64,000 nucleotides of DNA from Bacteroides fragilis NCTC 9343 (GTDB lineage: Bacteria > Bacteroidota > Bacteroidia > Bacteroidales > Bacteroidaceae), in NCBI RefSeq assembly GCF_000025985.1, contig NC_003228.3, forward strand, positions 2,852,001 through 2,916,000, given 5' to 3'. Position 1 is the stretch's first letter, and each line of letters starts with the position of its first letter. A model generated the notes under the pieces. That model saw only the letters and a program-made list of their open reading frames with translations, did no database searches and was not told where the DNA came from. Position numbers and translations under genes: made by a program. Below are positions 1 through 9,994 of this stretch, in pieces.

Positions 1-198
1 GCCTCGTTCCTTGCTTTCCCGGTCAGCTACGTGATCATGAAAGCGTGGCTGGAGAATTATGTCGAACAAATCAGCATAGGCGTTTCGATGTATGTCACTA
101 TCTTTATGGGAATCGGTATCATCATAACCGCCTGTATCGGCTGGAGAGTATGGAAAGCCGCCCGTGAAAACCCGGCGGAAGTAGTAAAAACAGAATAA
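1..198 (+). CDS. ABC transporter permease, FtsX/MacB type (3' end only)
   Basis: Reading frame 1 is open from the first base and ends at TAA 196-198, giving the last 65 residues of a protein whose start lies outside the window. The visible part is one hydrophobic segment followed by the ending NPAEVVKTE, almost the same as the ends of the next three permeases (NPAESVKSE, NPAEVIKNE, NPAEIIKNE). That places it as the C-terminal transmembrane helix of a MacB/FtsX-family permease. It lies 14 bases before the next permease, so the two are probably in one transcript. The substrate is unknown. Confidence 0.85.
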   Translation, partial: ASFLAFPVSYVIMKAWLENYVEQISIGVSMYVTIFMGIGIIITACIGWRVWKAARENPAEVVKTE

Positions 199-212
199 AA
201 AAATCTAATAAT

Positions 213-2615
213 ATGATACAACATTATTTTAAAATTGCATGTAGAAACCTTTTAAAACATAAGGTACAGAATATCTTAAGCATTGTAGGCTTATCTATCG
301 GTTTTACAGCTTTCTTGTTAGGTGGGTATTGGCATTACTGGGAATATCATTTTGATAGTTTCCACCCTCAAAGTTCAAGGACTTATGCCTTGACTACCAC
401 CGGTATATTTAAAACAGCCGACGGATCTGTCGGAGAATTAAACCAGATACATCAGATGGTGGAAAAAGATCTGGTTACTTTCCCTGAAATAGCTAAAGTT
501 TGCCATGTCAGCGAAGTAAAATACGAATTTGAGAAGGATACAAAAAGTTGGATCGGAATGAAAATAGACTCCACTTTCTTTGATATCTTTCAATGTAAAC
601 TGATCGAAGGGAGCTATTATAAAGTTCCATTTAACGTAAATCATGTGATTCTGACTCAAAAAATGGCCAACTTCTACTTTGGTGACAGTAGTTGCGTAGG
701 GAAAGAGTTGAAAATCAACGACAAATTATCATATACCATTGCGGGAGTAATGGAAAATTATCCCCAAAACAGTGATTTCAAATTTGAATACCTGATTCTG
801 GCCACTCCATCCCCCAATCAAGTAAAAAGAAATACGACTTATGTATGGTTACACCCTTCGGCCGATGCTGCACATCTAAGTAAAAAGATAGCAGCCTACA
901 GAGTCAAAGAACCCGATACCAAATGGAGTAAATATTCTGAATGGCACTTTCATTTGCGTCCGTTACCCGAAATTCATACCCGCTGCTCTCCTGAGCTGAA
1001 AGGCAGGCTTCAACATATCCGGATTTTGGCTACGGCGGGAATATTGGCATTTGCCAGTGCATTAATGAATCTGCTTGTTCTATTCATTGGCCAGCAACAA
1101 CGAAAAGCGCGCTATAATGCCACTTTTTCCACTCTTGGTGCTTCCATCTACAGTTTGATAGGGAAAAACTTACTTGAATTGACCCTCCCCCTGTTCATAG
1201 CATTTTTGCTTTCAATGGCATTTATCGAATTCCTGTTTCCGTTTTATAAGGATTACACCAGTTTGGTAGCAGAGAGCAGTAGCTATTATAATGGAGTCAT
1301 CCAGAGTATCACCCGGCAAGAAGTACTGAAAGCATCCTATTGGATTTATCCGTTATGCTGCCTGATATTTCTGGTTTTAAGTACGGTTCCCATCGTCGGT
1401 CTGCTGAAACGAAACAGTCGGGGAACTTCGCTGGCACTTAGAAACGGATTGATAATCGGACAAATCTTCATCGGCTCTTTATTCCTCCTGACTTCTTGCA
1501 TGTTCTACAGTCAGTACCGATTCATGAGCCGTACAGACAAAGGACTGGTCACCGATCACATCTGGCAGATCGACCTCGGATTCGATGCAACCTACAATAC
1601 TGATTGTACCCCTTTTATAGAAGCACTAAAACAAAACTCAGCCATCGATGACGTAACGGCCCTGACACAGCCTCTCCTTGTTTTAAGAGGAGAGTGGTAT
1701 TGCAGTTTTATCACTCAATTTCCCATAGAGGGACGTAATAATGTAGATGAAGCAACAGAAGATAATTGCATCGTTGTGCAAAAGAATTTCCTTTCCTTTT
1801 TCGGAATGAAGATGAAAGAAGGAGAATGGATACAGGATCAGGGGACAAGAGATATAGTTATCAACGAAACCGGTGCCCGCGAACTCAACATTCCTTCACT
1901 GACAGGACGTCTTATACTCAGTGATGACGAAGATTCGGAGAATCATGCAGTACCCACCAGAATCAGCGGTATTTTACGTGATTTCTACTACTGTCCGATG
2001 CAGTACCCGCTGTCGAAGGTCTTCTTTATGTATCAAAACAATGCTGATGCAGCAAGGGGGTACAATGGATTCAGGTATTTCTATATAAAGGTACATCCGG
2101 ATAATGAAAAACAAGCACTGCAATACGCCAGGAGAATCTATTCTCAATACAGCAAAAAAGAAATCTCCGAGGATATGCAGATCATTCAACTTTCCACCTT
2201 AATGGAACTGTTCAATCGTCCGGAAAAGACGATGTTCCGTATCTTCCTGTTATTGGCAGTACTCTGTATCCTGATTTCTTCTTTCGGCGTTTTCTTCCTG
2301 GTATCGCTCTCTACCGAACAGCGTAAAAAAGAAATAGCCATCCGAAAGGTAAACGGAGCACAATTTTCAGATATCCTATACTTATTTCTGAAAGAATATT
2401 TATGGCTGACACTGGTCAGTAACGCAATTGCTCTGCCTTTAGGATATTTATTTATCAAAAGGTGGTTGGAAACCTATGCGTACCATACTGATATTCACGG
2501 ATGGCTGTTTGTATGTGTATTCCTCTTCACCTGCATCATCGTTATTCTCTCGGTCATGCGACAAGTGGTAGTAGCTGCCAAAATCAATCCGGCGGAGTCG
2601 GTGAAAAGTGAATAA
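213..2615 (+). CDS. ABC transporter permease, MacB/FtsX family
   Basis: An 800-residue inner-membrane permease. It has an N-terminal transmembrane helix within about residues 15-45, a large extracytoplasmic domain (MacB periplasmic-core type), a transmembrane group near residues 270-400, a second soluble region, and a C-terminal FtsX group after about residue 670. The cytoplasmic motif KKEIAIRKVNGA before the last helices is typical of the family. Members pair with a LolD/MacB-like ATPase and act mechanically on substrates outside the inner membrane, such as lipoproteins, peptides or antibiotics. The partner ATPase is probably the gene at 7413. Duplicated FtsX domains and tandem paralogues are common in Bacteroides. 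The substrate cannot be told from sequence. Confidence 0.9.
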   Translation: MIQHYFKIACRNLLKHKVQNILSIVGLSIGFTAFLLGGYWHYWEYHFDSFHPQSSRTYALTTTGIFKTADGSVGELNQIHQMVEKDLVTFPEIAKVCHVSEVKYEFEKDTKSWIGMKIDSTFFDIFQCKLIEGSYYKVPFNVNHVILTQKMANFYFGDSSCVGKELKINDKLSYTIAGVMENYPQNSDFKFEYLILATPSPNQVKRNTTYVWLHPSADAAHLSKKIAAYRVKEPDTKWSKYSEWHFHLRPLPEIHTRCSPELKGRLQHIRILATAGILAFASALMNLLVLFIGQQQRKARYNATFSTLGASIYSLIGKNLLELTLPLFIAFLLSMAFIEFLFPFYKDYTSLVAESSSYYNGVIQSITRQEVLKASYWIYPLCCLIFLVLSTVPIVGLLKRNSRGTSLALRNGLIIGQIFIGSLFLLTSCMFYSQYRFMSRTDKGLVTDHIWQIDLGFDATYNTDCTPFIEALKQNSAIDDVTALTQPLLVLRGEWYCSFITQFPIEGRNNVDEATEDNCIVVQKNFLSFFGMKMKEGEWIQDQGTRDIVINETGARELNIPSLTGRLILSDDEDSENHAVPTRISGILRDFYYCPMQYPLSKVFFMYQNNADAARGYNGFRYFYIKVHPDNEKQALQYARRIYSQYSKKEISEDMQIIQLSTLMELFNRPEKTMFRIFLLLAVLCILISSFGVFFLVSLSTEQRKKEIAIRKVNGAQFSDILYLFLKEYLWLTLVSNAIALPLGYLFIKRWLETYAYHTDIHGWLFVCVFLFTCIIVILSVMRQVVVAAKINPAESVKSE

Positions 2616-2617
2616 AT

Positions 2618-2645
2618 GATTGCAGTGCGTATTCGCACTGCAATC
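2618..2645 (+). repeat. Perfect 12-bp hairpin after the second permease
   Basis: GATTGCAGTGCG and its exact reverse complement are separated by TATT, starting 3 bases after the stop codon of the upstream permease. No T-run follows, so it does not look like a standard intrinsic terminator. It could be an mRNA-stabilising or processing stem, or a weak terminator splitting the permease cluster. The following gap to the next gene is 193 bases, the only long gap inside the cluster. Confidence 0.6.
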
Positions 2646-2808
2646 GTGCAATATCACACAGAAACAGAGATAACAGAGAGATCCTAACAATCAAAGATAC
2701 AATCATTTAGCAGTTTGGCATATTTATTGAAACTATAAAAGAGAAGTTTAACGGTAAAACACACGGTATTTACACAACAATAATTAAAACGAAGAAATCA
2801 ATATATCT

Positions 2809-5037
2809 ATGATACTACATTATTTAAAGATTGTTTTCAGGCAGATGGCTAAACGCAAAGCACAAACTGCTATATCTATATTGGGAATCACTGCCGGTTT
2901 GCTCTGTTTCAGTGTATGCAACTATTATAATCGTATTTTCAGTACAGGTAACAAGGATTTGGCAACTTACGAAAATCAAGCAGAAATATGCATAAAAGAA
3001 AGATCTTACCAAGTAAATATTCCGATAGAGGATTTTGAAAAGAAAATAGGTAAAGACAAATTTGAAGCAGTTGCTTTTTATGTAAATTCTTCATCTACAA
3101 TCACATTAGATGAAACGGTATATTGTAAAGTGGACAAAACAGAATGTAATGCTGATTATTTCAAAGTATTTCCTACAGAATGTATAGACGGCTCCTTAAA
3201 ACAGTTTGGTATTTCGGGTAACGAAGCTGTAGTAACGACTGAGTTTGTCAAACAATTCTGTGGAGGCATCCCGCCGCTGGGAAAAACGATCCTTAACCAG
3301 AGAGGCAAAATACATACCATTATTGCCGTTATCAAGCCCTATCCGGCAGGGATGAATAATTATCACAGCAGCTACGATGTTTTTCTTCCACTACCTGAAA
3401 ATGCTTCATTTGGGATACACAAACTACTGCTCAAACGCCCGGAAGATGCCGAACACATTTCACAATTACTGCCTAAATTGGGACTTTTTCCCAACCATCC
3501 GGAATGGATACCACAAATAGTGCTGGATAGCCAGACAGAACATAAGGCAGGCGCTGAATTATGGGTTGCTATTTTGGGGCTATTGGTCTTATTGGTAGGC
3601 ATGATCAACTATTTCTCATTCAGTATAGGAGCATTTGCCAACCGTTACAAAGAGATCAGTCTACGTAATACGCTGGGTTCTACTTACTGGGGACTTTTCA
3701 TATTGCTATTCCTTGAACAGGCTGTCATCATCCTGATCTGTGGAATAATTACCCTGGCCATTACTGAGAGCTTGCTACCTTGGTTTATAAGTACATTTTC
3801 TAATGAAATACAAAGAAACTTATACATAGATATACATCGATTGTGGGTTTATGAATGTCAATATATAGGAGGCTTGTTGCTTATCAGCTTACTGATCTCA
3901 TTCATCTCTTCCTGGCACATTGCCCATAAGACAATAGCGCAAGGATTGAGGGGGGGGACAACTACCGGACAACGTCACATAATCCGTAACACGTTACTGA
4001 GCGTCCAGCTACTCTTCTCTTTTCTATTCATTGTAGGTACAGTCGGCATCCGTATGCAAATGAAAGAATACGATCTCTCAGCCAATCCCAATCTGAGCAC
4101 AGAGGTAAAAAAAGAAATTATGGTAGTAAATATAGGCAGATACGATCGTATTCGAGAGCATCAACCGGAACTGATAAACTTCCTGCGCTCACGCCGTTGG
4201 AATGCCGAAACAGCCTACACTAACAGGGATTACAGCCAAGAGTATGGATTTACCGAACTCTGCTTCGTTTCGGATGATTTTTTTAATTTAATGAACATCA
4301 AATGCCATCACAAACCGGGAGAACCTTTTTGTTACGTAAACGAACAATTATACCAAACTTTGCAAGCTGATTCTACCTCCGAGTCTTTTCGCTTTCAAAA
4401 CCAAGTATATCCGGTTAAAGGTTTAGTCCATATAGGTCCCGATTCTCCAAGTGCAAAGCAATTGGCTCTTTTACCACTTTCTGCCATGAATGACGAAATC
4501 GGGAAAATATATATACGATTGGTCCCTGATGCTCCTCGCAAGGAAGTAAAAGCAGAAATGAGCAAGGAGATGAATCAATATCTGCCACAGAACGAACCTT
4601 TCGAGTTCATCAGTTTATATGAGGAACAAACCGGATTAGGAGCTATCTCGGTGATGTGGCTGTTCGTTGTCTGCTCTTCCATTTGCTTAGTGATTACGGT
4701 ACTTGGCGTTTATGGAGCTATCAGCATTGACACTATCCGTAAACAAAAAGAAGTTGCCATCCGTAAAATTAATGGTGCACGTTTACCGGACATCTATTGG
4801 TTGTTTGCTAAAAACTACCTGATTTTATTTTTAATAGCTTCGGTAATAGGAGGTTTAATTAGCCTCTTCGTCATGGTCATCGGCAGCCAGCATCGAGTCA
4901 TATTGTTTGATTATGCCGATCCATGGCTTTGGATGGGTCCCCTCATGCTATTAATAGGCATAATAACAGCTACAATCAGCTGGCAGATATATTATATTGC
5001 ACGGACTAATCCGGCAGAAGTAATTAAAAACGAATAA
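2809..5037 (+). CDS. ABC transporter permease, MacB/FtsX family
   Basis: A 742-residue paralogue of the neighbouring permeases with the same layout: N-terminal helix, extracytoplasmic domain, helices near residues 250-390, a second soluble domain, and a C-terminal FtsX group with the motif KEVAIRKINGA. It ends NPAEVIKNE. The start MILHYLKIVFRQ aligns with MIQHYFKIACRN and MIQHYLKTAIRN of its neighbours, which supports ATG 2809. It is separated from the upstream permease by 193 bases containing a hairpin, but is only 10 bases from the next permease. It may therefore head a sub-operon with the next permease and the ATPase. The substrate is unknown. Confidence 0.9.
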   Translation: MILHYLKIVFRQMAKRKAQTAISILGITAGLLCFSVCNYYNRIFSTGNKDLATYENQAEICIKERSYQVNIPIEDFEKKIGKDKFEAVAFYVNSSSTITLDETVYCKVDKTECNADYFKVFPTECIDGSLKQFGISGNEAVVTTEFVKQFCGGIPPLGKTILNQRGKIHTIIAVIKPYPAGMNNYHSSYDVFLPLPENASFGIHKLLLKRPEDAEHISQLLPKLGLFPNHPEWIPQIVLDSQTEHKAGAELWVAILGLLVLLVGMINYFSFSIGAFANRYKEISLRNTLGSTYWGLFILLFLEQAVIILICGIITLAITESLLPWFISTFSNEIQRNLYIDIHRLWVYECQYIGGLLLISLLISFISSWHIAHKTIAQGLRGGTTTGQRHIIRNTLLSVQLLFSFLFIVGTVGIRMQMKEYDLSANPNLSTEVKKEIMVVNIGRYDRIREHQPELINFLRSRRWNAETAYTNRDYSQEYGFTELCFVSDDFFNLMNIKCHHKPGEPFCYVNEQLYQTLQADSTSESFRFQNQVYPVKGLVHIGPDSPSAKQLALLPLSAMNDEIGKIYIRLVPDAPRKEVKAEMSKEMNQYLPQNEPFEFISLYEEQTGLGAISVMWLFVVCSSICLVITVLGVYGAISIDTIRKQKEVAIRKINGARLPDIYWLFAKNYLILFLIASVIGGLISLFVMVIGSQHRVILFDYADPWLWMGPLMLLIGIITATISWQIYYIARTNPAEVIKNE

Positions 5038-5047
5038 ATCAGAGAAA

Positions 5048-7384
5048 ATGAACTATATGATACAGCATTATCTCAAAACAGCAATACGCAACCTGCTGAA
5101 GTATAAGACACACAGCATTATTTCTGCCATTTGTCTTTCCGTTGGTATGACTTGTTTCAGCATCATCCACTTTTTTATCAATGAAATAGATGGAGCATCA
5201 CGTAACATGCCCAATTTCGAACAAAGGATTTCAATCCGGATGATCAATTCCAACCATGAAGTAGGAGGATGGGGGTGGAGTCTCAATTCTTCTGAGATCC
5301 GGACCCTGACAGAACATCCCATACCGGGTATTAAGCAAATCTGCTTCCACTCTTTCCAAAGAGAAGCCGAAGTTGTATTCATCAATAGGGAGCAGGAAGA
5401 AAAGCCTTACATTATTTCATATATGGATACTGATCCTAATTTCTTTTCACATTATAATGCATCCTTCTTATATGGCAATGCTCTTCCCACAACTCCGGAA
5501 GAAGTTGTGTTGTCCGAAAGTTGTGCCCGTAAAGTATACGGAAAGAGCAACCCGGTAGGCACATTACTGAAAATAGTCAAGTTGAAGGAAAGCGAAAAAG
5601 ATAAAAGCACATACTATAAAGTTGTCAATGTTATCAGAAATCTCCCCAAAACACTAGATGTTGAAACAGATATCTATTTCTCTCATTTGAGAGAGGGGAA
5701 CAGACAACAAGGATATATCACAGAAGGTACACTGGAAACAGCAGACGGATTGAATAAAGCCAATGAAAGCCTAAAGGGGATAACAACTCTTCATAATAAT
5801 GAAATGGCATATTTCATTGCGAACAAAGAAGCTGACTCGTATCACGATCCGCAGCGAATGATAGGCATAGCATTCATTACCTTCTTATCCTCTCTGATTC
5901 TGTTATCGGGTATGATAAACTTTCTAAAGTTCATCATACAGTCATTCTACAACCGTAATCGTGAACTGGCCCTGCGGAAAAGTCTGGGTGCCAGCCCCAA
6001 AAGTTTATTTGCCCTTCTATTCACCGAAGCTTTCTGGATGCTGACATTTTCTTTATTGTTCTCGCTGGTCTTATCCGAATGTACCTGTTTACTACTGACA
6101 ACCTATATTCCGCCTAAAGAAATGATTCCAATAGATATCCAAACTCTATATGGCATTCAAGTTAAACTTTATATAGGGCTGTTACTGATCTGCACCCTTG
6201 TAATGCTATATCCCATCCGGCGTTTGCAACGGTCCGGTCTTGCCGGGCACATGAAAACTAACAGCCACCGGCACCTCTTTCGCAACATCATGATGTGCGT
6301 ACAGCTATGTGTATGTATCTTTTTTCTGGGTATGAGTATCGCTATACATTTATTCAATAGTGTAGGAAGCGTTTTGTACCTTCCTCTATCAGACAAAGAA
6401 ACAAATTCCACGCTTTGCTTTGAAATGAATAGTGTTACTCTCGGCAAAAATAAGGATGCGATTTTATCACAAATAAAGATGTTGCCAGGAGTGGAAAATA
6501 TCAGTTCAGCTTTGATGAGCGGCAACTATAATTCGTTTCTGACCAGTGACTATGAGTCTGCCGATCACCGTACTCTCACTGTCAGAGTCAGACAAGGAGA
6601 TCCCAGCTACTTCCAGTTCTTTCGGATTCCTTTCCGGGGAGAGATCGTCGAACCTCATACAAGTAACGTGGTTTACATCAGCGAAGCCTTTCAAAAGCAG
6701 TTGGAAAATGATTCTGTAAGCGGAAATGTAAAATTAGGTAAAGAGAACTATCGGATAGCAGGTACATACAAGGCTTGTTACGGGGAGAACATCTCAGAAC
6801 ACAATCAATACAATATTTCTGTTTTCTTCCCGACTGAAGAAGCATCCGTAATTTATATCCGTTTTCGTGACGATATCAGTTTTGGTAAAGCCAAATCAGA
6901 AATAGAAAGGGTATGCCGTAATTACGTCCCAGAGTCATTGCCACTCGATATACAACGACTGGATATAAGAAGAAGTACAACACAAGGTATCAGAGACCTG
7001 ATGGGCGATGCCTCACTGCTATTAGGCATCATAAGTGCTCTTCTGGTTATACTGAGCATATACTCAGCTATCTCTATGGACACAGTCAGCCGGCAGAAAG
7101 AAGTTGCTATTCGCAAAATAAACGGCGCAACTCCGAAAATAATTGCTTTGATGTTCGGAAAAGCATATATAATCCAATTCATACTGGCCTATACCATCAC
7201 TTATCCATTATTAAGGTTACTTGTGATAGACATAACCAAGGATAGCCCGATCAGCAGTATTACCGGATTTACATGGGGGATTTACCTCTTCATTCTGATA
7301 GGTTTACTTATCTTTGTAACAACAGCCTATAAAATCTACAGAATCATGCATCTCAATCCGGCAGAAATAATAAAAAACGAATAA
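5048..7384 (+). CDS. ABC transporter permease, MacB/FtsX family
   Basis: A 778-residue permease, the fourth in the cluster. It has an N-terminal helix, an extracytoplasmic domain, helices near residues 275-385, a second soluble domain and a final FtsX block carrying KEVAIRKINGA. It ends NPAEIIKNE. The ATG at 5057 (MIQHYLK) aligns better with the paralogues than ATG 5048, so the protein may be three residues shorter. It lies 10 bases after the previous permease and 28 bases before the ATPase, consistent with one operon. Each of the four permeases presumably forms dimers or heterodimers with the single ATPase; which pairs form is not visible from sequence. Confidence 0.9.
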   Translation: MNYMIQHYLKTAIRNLLKYKTHSIISAICLSVGMTCFSIIHFFINEIDGASRNMPNFEQRISIRMINSNHEVGGWGWSLNSSEIRTLTEHPIPGIKQICFHSFQREAEVVFINREQEEKPYIISYMDTDPNFFSHYNASFLYGNALPTTPEEVVLSESCARKVYGKSNPVGTLLKIVKLKESEKDKSTYYKVVNVIRNLPKTLDVETDIYFSHLREGNRQQGYITEGTLETADGLNKANESLKGITTLHNNEMAYFIANKEADSYHDPQRMIGIAFITFLSSLILLSGMINFLKFIIQSFYNRNRELALRKSLGASPKSLFALLFTEAFWMLTFSLLFSLVLSECTCLLLTTYIPPKEMIPIDIQTLYGIQVKLYIGLLLICTLVMLYPIRRLQRSGLAGHMKTNSHRHLFRNIMMCVQLCVCIFFLGMSIAIHLFNSVGSVLYLPLSDKETNSTLCFEMNSVTLGKNKDAILSQIKMLPGVENISSALMSGNYNSFLTSDYESADHRTLTVRVRQGDPSYFQFFRIPFRGEIVEPHTSNVVYISEAFQKQLENDSVSGNVKLGKENYRIAGTYKACYGENISEHNQYNISVFFPTEEASVIYIRFRDDISFGKAKSEIERVCRNYVPESLPLDIQRLDIRRSTTQGIRDLMGDASLLLGIISALLVILSIYSAISMDTVSRQKEVAIRKINGATPKIIALMFGKAYIIQFILAYTITYPLLRLLVIDITKDSPISSITGFTWGIYLFILIGLLIFVTTAYKIYRIMHLNPAEIIKNE

Positions 7385-7412
7385 TAATATAAACTCTTAA
7401 AAAATTACGATT

Positions 7413-8087
7413 ATGATTAAGACAATCAATTTGCAAAAAATCTTCAAGACCGAAGAAGTTGAAACATGGGCATTAAATAACGTCAGCGTAGAGGTAAAAG
7501 AGGGCGAATTTGTCGCCATCATGGGACCTTCCGGTTGTGGAAAATCTACTCTTCTCAATATTCTCGGTTTACTGGATAATCCTACAGGAGGAGAGTATTA
7601 TCTGAACGGAAAAGAAGTATCCAAATATACAGAATCGCAGCGCACCAATCTCCGCAAAGGAGTTATTGGCTTTGTATTCCAAAGTTTCAATCTGATTGAT
7701 GAACTGAATGTATATGAAAATATTGAATTGCCCTTACTCTACATGGGTATTCCGGCCTCTGAACGTAAACAACGAGTGGAAAAAGCAATGGAGCGCATGG
7801 CCATTACCCATAGAAGCAAGCATTTTCCACAACAGCTTTCCGGAGGTCAGCAACAACGTGTTGCCATTGCACGCGCCGTAGTAGCCAACCCTAAACTGAT
7901 TCTTGCCGATGAACCTACCGGTAATCTTGACTCTAAAAATGGTAAAGAGGTTATGGGACTATTGAGCGAATTGAATAAGGAAGGCACTACCATCGTTATG
8001 GTAACTCACTCTCAGCATGATGCAGGTTTCGCAGACCGGGTAATTAATTTATTCGATGGTCAAGTTGTAACAGAAGTTACTATTTAA
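7413..8087 (+). CDS. ABC transporter ATP-binding protein, LolD/MacB type
   Basis: A 224-residue ATPase of the length usual for LolD/FtsE/MacB-type subunits. Walker [10 protein letters not shown] lies at residues 38-46, the Q-loop in FVFQSFNL near 88-94, the signature LSGGQ at 142-146, Walker B LILADE at 162-167, followed by a D-loop (NLDS) and the switch histidine in VTHSQ. It is cytoplasmic and would energise the upstream FtsX-type permeases. It is the only ATPase in this cluster, so it probably serves several of them. The gene ends the operon and is followed by an inverted repeat at 8100-8165. Confidence 0.93.
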   Translation: MIKTINLQKIFKTEEVETWALNNVSVEVKEGEFVAIMGPSGCGKSTLLNILGLLDNPTGGEYYLNGKEVSKYTESQRTNLRKGVIGFVFQSFNLIDELNVYENIELPLLYMGIPASERKQRVEKAMERMAITHRSKHFPQQLSGGQQQRVAIARAVVANPKLILADEPTGNLDSKNGKEVMGLLSELNKEGTTIVMVTHSQHDAGFADRVINLFDGQVVTEVTI

Positions 8088-8099
8088 CACTCCTCAGAC

Positions 8100-8165
8100 A
8101 GAATTACTCAGATTAACACGGATACGCAATTAAAAGAGATGTACCCGATAAATCTGAGTAATTCT
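8100..8165 (+). repeat. 15-bp perfect inverted repeat downstream of the ABC operon
   Basis: AGAATTACTCAGATT (8100-8114) is repeated exactly in reverse complement at 8151-8165, with a 36-base loop. It begins 13 bases after the ATPase stop. It lacks a T-run, so it is better described as a 3' stem that may terminate or protect the transcript. Confidence 0.5.
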
Positions 8166-8223
8166 TGATTCATTTTACTTCTTGACACATTTGCATAATT
8201 GAGTGCTATATTCATGCAAATGA

Positions 8224-8562
8224 CTTCCATATCACCTTTTACTCGATATTTGGAGCAGAGTTTGTGAACACTGCATTGAATCACTTCCTGAGATGGAAAT
8301 CTTATCCGATATGTGGAAAGAAAAAATTACTTTTATCGGTATAAATATTGATGATGAGAAATCATGGAAAAAGTTTTCTCAAAAAAATATCAAATGGATC
8401 ACTCTAAATGATCCCAAAGAAGCATTCGGATTGTATATCCGTTACAAAGCAAATGGCATTCCCTTTTATGTACTTGTAACGCCTGATGGAAGAATTTCTG
8501 ATATTTGGTACGGATATAATAAAGATAGCCTCTCTGAGAGACTGAAACAAGGGGTAAAATAA
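8224..8562 (+). pseudogene. Thioredoxin-like (TlpA/ResA family) fragment, 5' truncated
   Basis: The frame is open from just after a stop at 8221-8223 to TAA 8560-8562, but its first ATG (8293) lies after the expected active site. Translating upstream of that ATG gives LLLDIWSRVCEHCIESLPEM, matching the strand-then-CxxC signature of TlpA/ResA-type thioredoxins (W..xCxxC..ELP.M), with CEHC at 8263-8274. The rest continues the fold: IGINIDD, then GIPFYVLVTPDG containing the family's cis-Pro loop, then an ending typical of the family. The signal peptide and N-terminal domain usual for the family are missing and no in-frame start precedes the CxxC. I therefore read it as a remnant; an 89-residue product from 8293 would lack the redox motif. 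Confidence 0.65.
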
Positions 8563-8677
8563 GACACTGATTTTTAGGGTAAAAATATAATCTTCCATTT
8601 CCAACACTTTTCTGGTTTCACCTGCAATAAACAAATGCAGACTTCAGAAGTAGTAGAAATACAAGAGAGTAATTTCT

Positions 8678-8747
8678 TTTAAAAAAGAAAGAGGTAATAA
8701 AGCCTTTCACCTTACCACCTCTTCTTTAAGCATTCCAACGCTTAAAA
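8678..8747 (-). terminator. Stem-loops downstream of the serine palmitoyltransferase gene
   Basis: Two possible stems lie between the thioredoxin-like remnant and the leftward spt gene: an imperfect AAAGAA/GAGGT pairing with its complement at about 8715-8735, and TTTAAGC/GCTTAAA at 8726-8747. They overlap, so only one can form at a time. Either could end leftward transcription of spt. The T-run is weak. Confidence 0.35.
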
Positions 8748-8809
8748 GAATAAGGTCAAAACTAATACCTATAGATATAAATTCTGACTTTATTTATCTC
8801 TATAATGGA

Positions 8810-9994
8810 TTATAAAAGATCAAGTGCCTTGAAACATTTCACTAACTTACCGATAGCAAAATCAATCTGTTCTTTAGAGTGTGTAGCCATCAACGAGAAA
8901 CGAATCAACGTATCGTTCGGAGAACATGCGGGAGGCACAACTGGATTTACAAACACACCTTCGTCAAATAACATCTTAGTTACCATAAATGTCTTCTCCA
9001 TATCACGTACATATAGAGGAATGATAGGAGTGGAGGTATGTCCGATCTCAAAACCAAGTTCACGGAAACACTTTAAAGAGTAATTGGTTATATCCCACAA
9101 ATGCTCAATACGTTCCGGTTCGTTTTTCATAATCTGAAGTGCAGCACGAGCGGCAGCTGTAGCAGCAGGCGTATTACTTGCACTAAAGATATATGAACGT
9201 GAATTGTGACGCAAATAATTAATGATGGACTCGTCTGCTGCAATAAAGCCACCGATAGCGGCCAATGACTTACTGAATGTACCCATAATAAGATCCACCT
9301 CTTTAGTCAATCCGAAATGATCACAAGTACCGCGTCCGTGATTACCCAAAACTCCCAGTCCATGCGCTTCATCTACCATGATATTAGCATCATATTTTTT
9401 AGACAAACGGACGATCTCAGGCAAATTGGCAATATCACCCTCCATACTGAATACTCCATCTACTACAATCAGTTTCACTGCATCAGGACGACATTTCTGC
9501 AACTCTTTCTCAAGAGATTCCATATCGTTATGCTTGAACTTAAGAATGGTAGAAAAAGAAAGGCGGCGTCCTTCAACAATAGAAGCGTGGTCAAGTTCAT
9601 CACAGATCACATAATCTTCACGACCTGTCACACACGAAACCACACCCAGATTTACCTGAAATCCGGTAGAATAAATGATAGCATCTTCTTTACCAACAAA
9701 TTCGGCCAATTCTTTCTCCAATTGAAGATGGAGGTCGAGTGTACCGTTCAGAAAACGCGATCCGGCGCAACCTGTACCATATTTGCGGGTAGCTTCAACA
9801 GCAGCTTCAATTACTTTCGGATGATTAGTCAGGCCTAAGTATGAGTTTGAGCCAAACATTAACACCTTTCTGCCACTCATTATCACCTCTGTGTTCTGTT
9901 CACTTTCGATACAACGAAAGTATGGATATACGCCTTTAGCCTTTATCTGCTGAGGGAGGTCGTATTTAGCTAACTTCTCTTGTAATAATCCCAT
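8810..9994 (-). CDS. spt: Serine palmitoyltransferase (alpha-oxoamine synthase family)
   Basis: A 394-residue PLP enzyme of the alpha-oxoamine synthase family, which condenses an amino acid with an acyl-CoA and releases CO2. PLP-binding residues are visible: Lys242 in GTFSKS (Schiff base), the DEAHG motif at 208-212, and His136 in DELDHAS, which stacks on the cofactor. It resembles the Bacteroides serine palmitoyltransferase that makes 3-ketosphinganine, the first step of sphingolipid synthesis. The close relatives Kbl (glycine/acetyl-CoA) and BioF share these motifs, so the substrate call rests on recognising the overall sequence. It is divergent from a lipid kinase, with a -7 box at 10083-10090 and a leader of about 80 bases. 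Confidence 0.85.
   Translation of the reverse strand: MGLLQEKLAKYDLPQQIKAKGVYPYFRCIESEQNTEVIMSGRKVLMFGSNSYLGLTNHPKVIEAAVEATRKYGTGCAGSRFLNGTLDLHLQLEKELAEFVGKEDAIIYSTGFQVNLGVVSCVTGREDYVICDELDHASIVEGRRLSFSTILKFKHNDMESLEKELQKCRPDAVKLIVVDGVFSMEGDIANLPEIVRLSKKYDANIMVDEAHGLGVLGNHGRGTCDHFGLTKEVDLIMGTFSKSLAAIGGFIAADESIINYLRHNSRSYIFSASNTPAATAAARAALQIMKNEPERIEHLWDITNYSLKCFRELGFEIGHTSTPIIPLYVRDMEKTFMVTKMLFDEGVFVNPVVPPACSPNDTLIRFSLMATHSKEQIDFAIGKLVKCFKALDLL

Noticed and set aside
8293..8562. Treating the 89-residue frame as a complete functional gene
   Set aside because: The homology and the CxxC motif continue upstream of its first ATG in the same frame, so the frame is a fragment.
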